A DNA stretch of 9,613 nt, from contig DMLG01000002.1 in NCBI GenBank assembly GCA_003453455.1, forward strand, positions 1-9,613, given 5' to 3'. Made by a program: the position numbers and the translations under genes. Every line of letters starts with the position of its first letter. Positions within the stretch are counted from its first letter, which is position 1. Shown in pieces: positions 6,163 through 9,613 of this stretch. The notes under the pieces are model-generated. The model was not told the DNA's origin. It worked only from the letters and a program-made list of their open reading frames with translations, and searched no databases. Source of the DNA: Clostridiales bacterium. Lineage in GTDB: Bacteria > Bacillota > Clostridia > UBA1381.

Positions 6163-7434
6163 TTGGAGAAACTGCTCATAGAAGGCGGATATCCGCTAAG
6201 CGGCAAGATTGCTATAAGCGGCGCTAAAAATGCTGCTGTTGCAATCATTCCCGCCTGTCTTTTGATAAACGCAAAATGCAGACTTGAAAATCTGCCCAAT
6301 ATAAAAGATGTAAAGCTTTTTCTTGATATACTTCGCGATTTGGGTGCATCTGTGGAGATTATAGATGAAAATACCGTTATTATTGACTCTACAAATGTAA
6401 AATCTTTTTCTCCCAAGGCTGAGCTTGCAAGGAAAATGCGCGGTTCGGCATACTTAATAGGAGCACTATTAGGCAGATTTAAAAAGTGCGTTATACCCAT
6501 GCCCGGCGGGTGTGATTTCGGCACACGCCCCATTGACCAGCACATTAAAGGCTTTGAAGCACTCGGCGCAGCCTGCACGCAGGCCTATGGCAAAGTTTCC
6601 GCAGAGGCGGAAGAATTAAAGGGTGCGCACATATATTTTGATGTCACATCTGTTGGCGCAACAATAAATGTTATTATGAGCGCCGTTATGGCAAAGGGCA
6701 ATTCGATAATAGAAAATGCTGCAAAAGAGCCGCATATCGTCGATTTTGCCAACTTCCTGAACGCAATGGGCGCAAAAATACGCGGAGCAGGCACCGATAC
6801 AATAAAGATAACGGGAGTTGAACGCCTGCACGGCGGTACATATTCCATCATTCCCGACCAGATTGAGGCAGGCACATTTATGATTGCGGCAGCAGCTACC
6901 CGCGGAGATGTTACAATCCAAAATGTAATACCGAGGCATTTGGAGTCCATCAGCGCAAAACTCATTGAATCGGGCGTTACTGTGGAGGAATTTGACGACA
7001 GCGTCCGTGTCTATGTCGAAAAGGGCAAAAGGCTGAAAAAGGTAAACTTTATTGCGCTTCCCTATCCGGGATTTCCTACCGATATGCAGCCTCAGCTCGT
7101 TACATACCTTTCCACAATCCCCGGAACAAGCAATGCCCGTGAAGGTGTATGGGACGACCGTTTCCGCTATGTTGGAGAATTAAAGCGTATGGGCGCTGAT
7201 ATTTCAGTAGAAGGAAAGCTTGCTATAATTAACGGTGTATCAACGCTTATGGGTACCTCTGTACGCGCAACCGACCTGCGGGGCGGTGCGGCTATGATTA
7301 TAGCAGGACTTATGGCGGACGGAGTTACCGAAATATCCGACCTTTATCACATAGACCGCGGCTATGAGAATTTTGAAGAAAAGTTCCGTGCCTTAGGCGC
7401 ACACATTGAAAGAATTGAAGTTTTGGAGAATTGA
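6163..7434 (+). CDS. murA: UDP-N-acetylglucosamine 1-carboxyvinyltransferase MurA
   Basis: Cytoplasmic enzyme that transfers enolpyruvate from phosphoenolpyruvate to UDP-GlcNAc, the committed step of peptidoglycan synthesis and the fosfomycin target. It has 423 residues, a normal length. Visible active-site residues are K22-N23 in SGAKNAAV, R93 in KMRGS, C117 in MPGGCDFGTRP (113-123), R122, D307 in PGFPTDMQPQ, and the arginine of DRGYENFEEKF near the C-terminus. A cysteine, not aspartate, at position 117 predicts fosfomycin sensitivity of this enzyme. Translation starts at TTG; the frame is closed by TGA only six bases before it, and AAGGAAGG is well placed. Firmicutes often have two MurA paralogues and which one this is cannot be decided here. 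It leads an operon with a YycJ-like hydrolase nine bases downstream and rlmH. Confidence 0.97.
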   Translation: MEKLLIEGGYPLSGKIAISGAKNAAVAIIPACLLINAKCRLENLPNIKDVKLFLDILRDLGASVEIIDENTVIIDSTNVKSFSPKAELARKMRGSAYLIGALLGRFKKCVIPMPGGCDFGTRPIDQHIKGFEALGAACTQAYGKVSAEAEELKGAHIYFDVTSVGATINVIMSAVMAKGNSIIENAAKEPHIVDFANFLNAMGAKIRGAGTDTIKITGVERLHGGTYSIIPDQIEAGTFMIAAAATRGDVTIQNVIPRHLESISAKLIESGVTVEEFDDSVRVYVEKGKRLKKVNFIALPYPGFPTDMQPQLVTYLSTIPGTSNAREGVWDDRFRYVGELKRMGADISVEGKLAIINGVSTLMGTSVRATDLRGGAAMIIAGLMADGVTEISDLYHIDRGYENFEEKFRALGAHIERIEVLEN

Positions 7435-7443
7435 CAAATAGCT

Positions 7444-8226
7444 ATGTTTTTATCACTTGTAAGCGGTTCATCGGGGAATTGTTCATTGATTTCCGACGGG
7501 AAAACAACCGTACTTTGCGATTGCGGACTCGGAATAAGGCGACTTGAAGAACTACTGAAATCAATCGGAATATCTCCCGATAATTTGTCCGCTATACTTA
7601 TTACGCACGAACATTCCGACCACATAAAAGGGGCAGGCGTCGTATCAAAAAAGTACGGTCTGCCCGTTTTTGCGACTGAACAAACCCATAACGCTATGAA
7701 AAATTGCGGCATATCGGATGAAAATATCAAATATATATCACCCGGTAAGGATTTTGAAATAGGCACACTCGGGATAAAACCCTTTTCAATCCCGCATGAT
7801 GCGATAGACCCTGTGGGATACAGCTTTTTTTACGGAAACAACAAGCTTTCAATCGCAACCGATATCGGGCATATGAATGATTATATTTTTGAAAATATTA
7901 AAGGCAGTATTGCAGTTATTTTAGAGTCAAACCATGACATTACTATGCTGAAAAACGGACGCTATCCCGAATTTTTGAAACGGCGTATATTAGGAAATTT
8001 CGGACATCTTTCAAATAATGATGCAGCGCAAACTGCCTTAAATCTGCTTGAAAGCGGAACAAAGCATATAATGCTTGCCCACCTTTCAAATGATAACAAT
8101 ACACCCAAAGCCGCGCTTTTAGAAACGGCCGAGCTTGCCAAAAAAAGCGGTATAATAGCCGGAAAAGACTTTTCCCTATCGGTTGCAAACCGCTATTTAC
8201 CAACCACATTTTTAGCTCATAAATAA
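7444..8226 (+). CDS. YycJ-like MBL-fold metallo-hydrolase
   Basis: Metallo-beta-lactamase-fold protein of 260 residues, close in pattern to the YycJ (WalJ) family of Firmicutes, whose members have been linked to cell wall and DNA metabolism and show nuclease-like features. The start MFLSLVSGSSGNCSLI matches the family N-terminus. Metal-ligand candidates are H55, H57, D59 and H60 in THEHSDH, H118 in SIPHD, D140 in IATDIGH, and H188 (FGHLS) or H213 (LAHLSNDNNTP). No signal peptide or membrane segment is visible, so it is probably cytoplasmic. The ATG follows the murA stop by nine bases and has no well-spaced SD: the nearest GGAG (7425-7428) lies 15 bases away inside murA, so translation may depend on coupling to murA. 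Unlike B. subtilis yycJ, it is not beside walRK in the visible sequence. The substrate is unknown. Confidence 0.9.
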   Translation: MFLSLVSGSSGNCSLISDGKTTVLCDCGLGIRRLEELLKSIGISPDNLSAILITHEHSDHIKGAGVVSKKYGLPVFATEQTHNAMKNCGISDENIKYISPGKDFEIGTLGIKPFSIPHDAIDPVGYSFFYGNNKLSIATDIGHMNDYIFENIKGSIAVILESNHDITMLKNGRYPEFLKRRILGNFGHLSNNDAAQTALNLLESGTKHIMLAHLSNDNNTPKAALLETAELAKKSGIIAGKDFSLSVANRYLPTTFLAHK

Positions 8227-8231
8227 GGAGG
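8225..8231 (+). promoter_or_regulatory. rlmH ribosome binding site overlapping the upstream stop
   Basis: AAGGAGG overlaps the TAA stop (8224-8226) of the preceding gene, as at the whiA-dnaE junction, and lies 11 bases before the rlmH ATG. GGAG (8227-8230) could pair with CTCC (8237-8240) across a six-base loop and partly hide the site. Confidence 0.75.
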
Positions 8232-8242
8232 AATATCTCCAA

Positions 8243-8719
8243 ATGAAGATAACTGTGATTTCAGTAGGCAAAATCAAGGAAAAGTTTTTCTCCGATGCCA
8301 TTTCCGAGTATAAAAAGCGCCTTTCGCGATTTGCCTCTTTGGAGGTCGTTGAGATAAAAGATGAAAAAATCCCCGAAAATGCATCGCAAAGGGAAATTGA
8401 TTTAATACTTGAAAAAGAGGGCGCGCAGATTTTAGCACAAATTCCGAAAAACAGCTATAATATAGCTATGTGCATTGAGGGAAAAGAGCTTTCAAGCACG
8501 GAATTTTCGCAAAAGCTTGACAGTATAAAGTCCGTAAATTCCAATATCACCTTTATAATAGGCGGTTCTTTGGGACTTTGCAAGAAAGTGAAATCCGTAT
8601 CGGATATGGCGCTTAGTTTCGGAAAAATAACTCTTCCTCACCAACTTATGCGCGTTGTACTTTTAGAGCAGATTTACCGAGCTTTTAAGATAAGCGCAAA
8701 CGAAACATATCACAAATAA
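8243..8719 (+). CDS. rlmH: 23S rRNA (pseudouridine-1915-N3)-methyltransferase RlmH
   Basis: SPOUT-class methyltransferase that uses S-adenosylmethionine to methylate pseudouridine 1915 in helix 69 of 23S rRNA, acting on assembled 70S ribosomes. It has 158 residues, matching the family (about 155-160). Diagnostic parts are the N-terminal MKITVISVGKIKEKFF, the SAM-binding knot loop FIIGGSLGL (104-112), LPHQLMRVVLLEQIYRAFKI (131-150), and the invariant YHK C-terminus (156-158) that contacts substrate. The start is supported by AAGGAGG and by homology. It is last in the murA operon. No convincing hairpin-plus-T terminator follows, so some read-through into clpE is possible. Confidence 0.97.
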   Translation: MKITVISVGKIKEKFFSDAISEYKKRLSRFASLEVVEIKDEKIPENASQREIDLILEKEGAQILAQIPKNSYNIAMCIEGKELSSTEFSQKLDSIKSVNSNITFIIGGSLGLCKKVKSVSDMALSFGKITLPHQLMRVVLLEQIYRAFKISANETYHK

Positions 8720-8751
8720 ATTAACAAACTGTAAATTTATAAAAAAACCTC

Positions 8752-8780
8752 TTTTAATATTTTCTTTATTGTGCTACAAT
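8752..8780 (+). promoter_or_regulatory. probable extended -10 promoter of the clpE-like gene
   Basis: TACAAT (8775-8780) preceded by TGC makes an extended -10. The matching -35 at 17 bases is weak (TTTTAA, 8752-8757), as expected for extended -10 promoters. The start should be near 8787, giving a leader of about 25 bases. No GGTCAAA repeats (CtsR operator) or CIRCE inverted repeat is visible in the 92-base gap. Confidence 0.6.
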
Positions 8781-8797
8781 TATTTCTAACTTTAATC

Positions 8798-8802
8798 GGA
8801 GG
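8798..8802 (+). promoter_or_regulatory. clpE ribosome binding site
   Basis: GGAGG, nine bases before the ATG at 8812; it fixes the start that places the first zinc-finger cysteine at residue 4. Confidence 0.8.
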
Positions 8803-8811
8803 AACACGCAA

Positions 8812-9613
8812 ATGAAATTATGTTCTCGTTGTCACAAAAACCCTGCCATTATTTATATCACAAAAATGGAGGGTAATAAGACGACAAATGAGGGACTTTG
8901 CCTTGCCTGCGCAAAGGAGCTTGGCATTGCCCCGATAAATGATATGATTGAAAAAATGGGAATAACCGATTCCGACATAGAAAACCTAAACAGCGAAATG
9001 TCGGATTTTATGGAAAATATCGGTGCAAACCCCGAAAACCTTGAAGAATTGATGCAGGGAGAAAACCCGGGCAGCGCCGAAGAGGGCGGAGCTCATACCT
9101 TTCCGCTTGGATTTATGTCTTCATTTATGCCCAAAAAAGAAAATGAGGATAAAACCGACAAAAATGCAAAAACACAAAAGAAGCCTCATTTTGGCAAGAA
9201 AAAAAGTATGTTAGATACTTATGGCACAAATCTTACCGAAATGGCAAAATCAGGCAAAGTTGACCGTGTCATAAACCGAAATTCTGAAATCGACCGCGTA
9301 ATTCAGATACTTAACAGGCGGTCGAAAAATAACCCTGTTATCTTGGGCGAGCCAGGTGTCGGCAAAACCGCAATTGCGGAAGGCCTTGCCTGCCGTATTG
9401 TGGATGAAAAAGTGCCGCCTAAGCTTTTGGGATACCAACTTTACCTTATTGATTTTACCGCTCTTGTTGCAGGAACACAGTTCCGCGGTCAATTTGAGGC
9501 ACGCCTTAAAAATCTGCTTATAGAGGCAGAAGACGCGGGAAATGTCATTCTGGTTATTGACGAAATCCACAACATTGTTGCAGCAGGTGACGCAGACGGT
9601 GCAATGAGTGCAG
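8812..9613 (+). CDS. clpE: ClpE-like AAA+ unfoldase with N-terminal zinc finger (first 267 residues; 3' end beyond right edge)
   Basis: Hsp100/Clp ATPase that would unfold substrates for ClpP or disaggregate proteins. Instead of a Clp_N double-repeat domain, it starts with a zinc finger, C4-x2-C7-x22-C30-x2-C33, the spacing of B. subtilis ClpE, in which the finger is needed for stability and oligomer formation. A charged, low-complexity linker (about 35-130) follows, clearly longer than the roughly 35 residues of B. subtilis ClpE. The first AAA+ module then begins with [19 protein letters not shown] (133-151) and [20 protein letters not shown] (153-172), Walker A GEPGVGKT (179-186), [13 protein letters not shown] (221-233), and Walker B VILVIDE (245-251). 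The frame is open to the window end. The ClpP-binding loop, any UVR domain and the second AAA+ module lie outside, so partnership with ClpP is inferred. Some databases would label such a protein ClpC. Confidence 0.88.
   Translation, partial: MKLCSRCHKNPAIIYITKMEGNKTTNEGLCLACAKELGIAPINDMIEKMGITDSDIENLNSEMSDFMENIGANPENLEELMQGENPGSAEEGGAHTFPLGFMSSFMPKKENEDKTDKNAKTQKKPHFGKKKSMLDTYGTNLTEMAKSGKVDRVINRNSEIDRVIQILNRRSKNNPVILGEPGVGKTAIAEGLACRIVDEKVPPKLLGYQLYLIDFTALVAGTQFRGQFEARLKNLLIEAEDAGNVILVIDEIHNIVAAGDADGAMSA

Noticed and set aside
6198..6222. Direct repeat AAGCGGC 18 bases apart in murA.
   Set aside because: It falls on the two in-frame SG dipeptides of MurA and is explained by codons.
6108..6227. 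A 39-residue leader peptide ORF (MSLNFCFLKNRC...) overlapping the murA start.
   Set aside because: Its ATG falls at the predicted transcription start with no SD, and most of it is out-of-frame murA sequence.
6585..6965. Minus-strand ORFs of 107 and 126 residues within murA.
   Set aside because: They are antisense shadows of murA with no SD or recognisable domain.
8713..8745. AT-only inverted repeat (ATAAATT/AATTTAT) after rlmH as a terminator.
   Set aside because: The stem has no G-C pairs and is followed by A residues rather than T on the plus strand.

Overview
This window looks like core chromosome from a low-GC, Gram-positive bacterium of the Clostridia type. The evidence is the hprK-murB-rapZ-whiA-dnaE gene order, strong Shine-Dalgarno (SD) sites, sigma-A-like promoters, a rapZ/whiA pair, a zinc-finger ClpE-type unfoldase, and AT-rich intergenic DNA. 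I cannot name a genus. No insertion sequence, integrase, phage gene, CRISPR array, tRNA or rRNA is visible, and base and codon use look even throughout.

Layout. The left part (1-5580) is one leftward operon read hprK > murB > rapZ > whiA > dnaE, with gaps of 30, 0, 1 and 11 bases; dnaE runs off the left edge. It has a clear promoter (5627-5655, TTGAAA-17-TATAAT). An AT-rich divergent region (about 5581-5809) separates it from rpmB (ribosomal protein L28), which has its own promoter and a nearly loopless hairpin terminator (6013-6042). A second rightward unit follows, murA > YycJ-like metallo-hydrolase > rlmH (6163-8719), from an extended -10 promoter. A third promoter at 8752-8780 precedes a clpE-like gene that runs off the right edge.

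How the genes relate. MurA and MurB catalyse the two consecutive steps that make UDP-MurNAc, but here they lie in separate, divergently transcribed units. HprK (sensor of carbon status through HPr phosphorylation), RapZ (nucleotide-binding regulator) and WhiA (DNA-binding protein linked to division and growth) form the familiar Gram-positive cluster tying metabolism to envelope growth. RpmB and RlmH concern the 50S ribosome, DnaE replication, and ClpE protein quality control.

I looked for an undescribed system and did not find a convincing one. The observations worth a second look are modest: the usual yvcK and HPr/Crh genes are absent from the cluster; helically phased AATTT tracts lie upstream of the rpmB promoter; a TGTGCTAYAAT promoter core is shared by murA and clpE; the ClpE-like protein has a long linker and no visible CtsR operator; and DnaE appears to keep a full PHP metal site. 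There is no gene-free stretch longer than about 230 bases.
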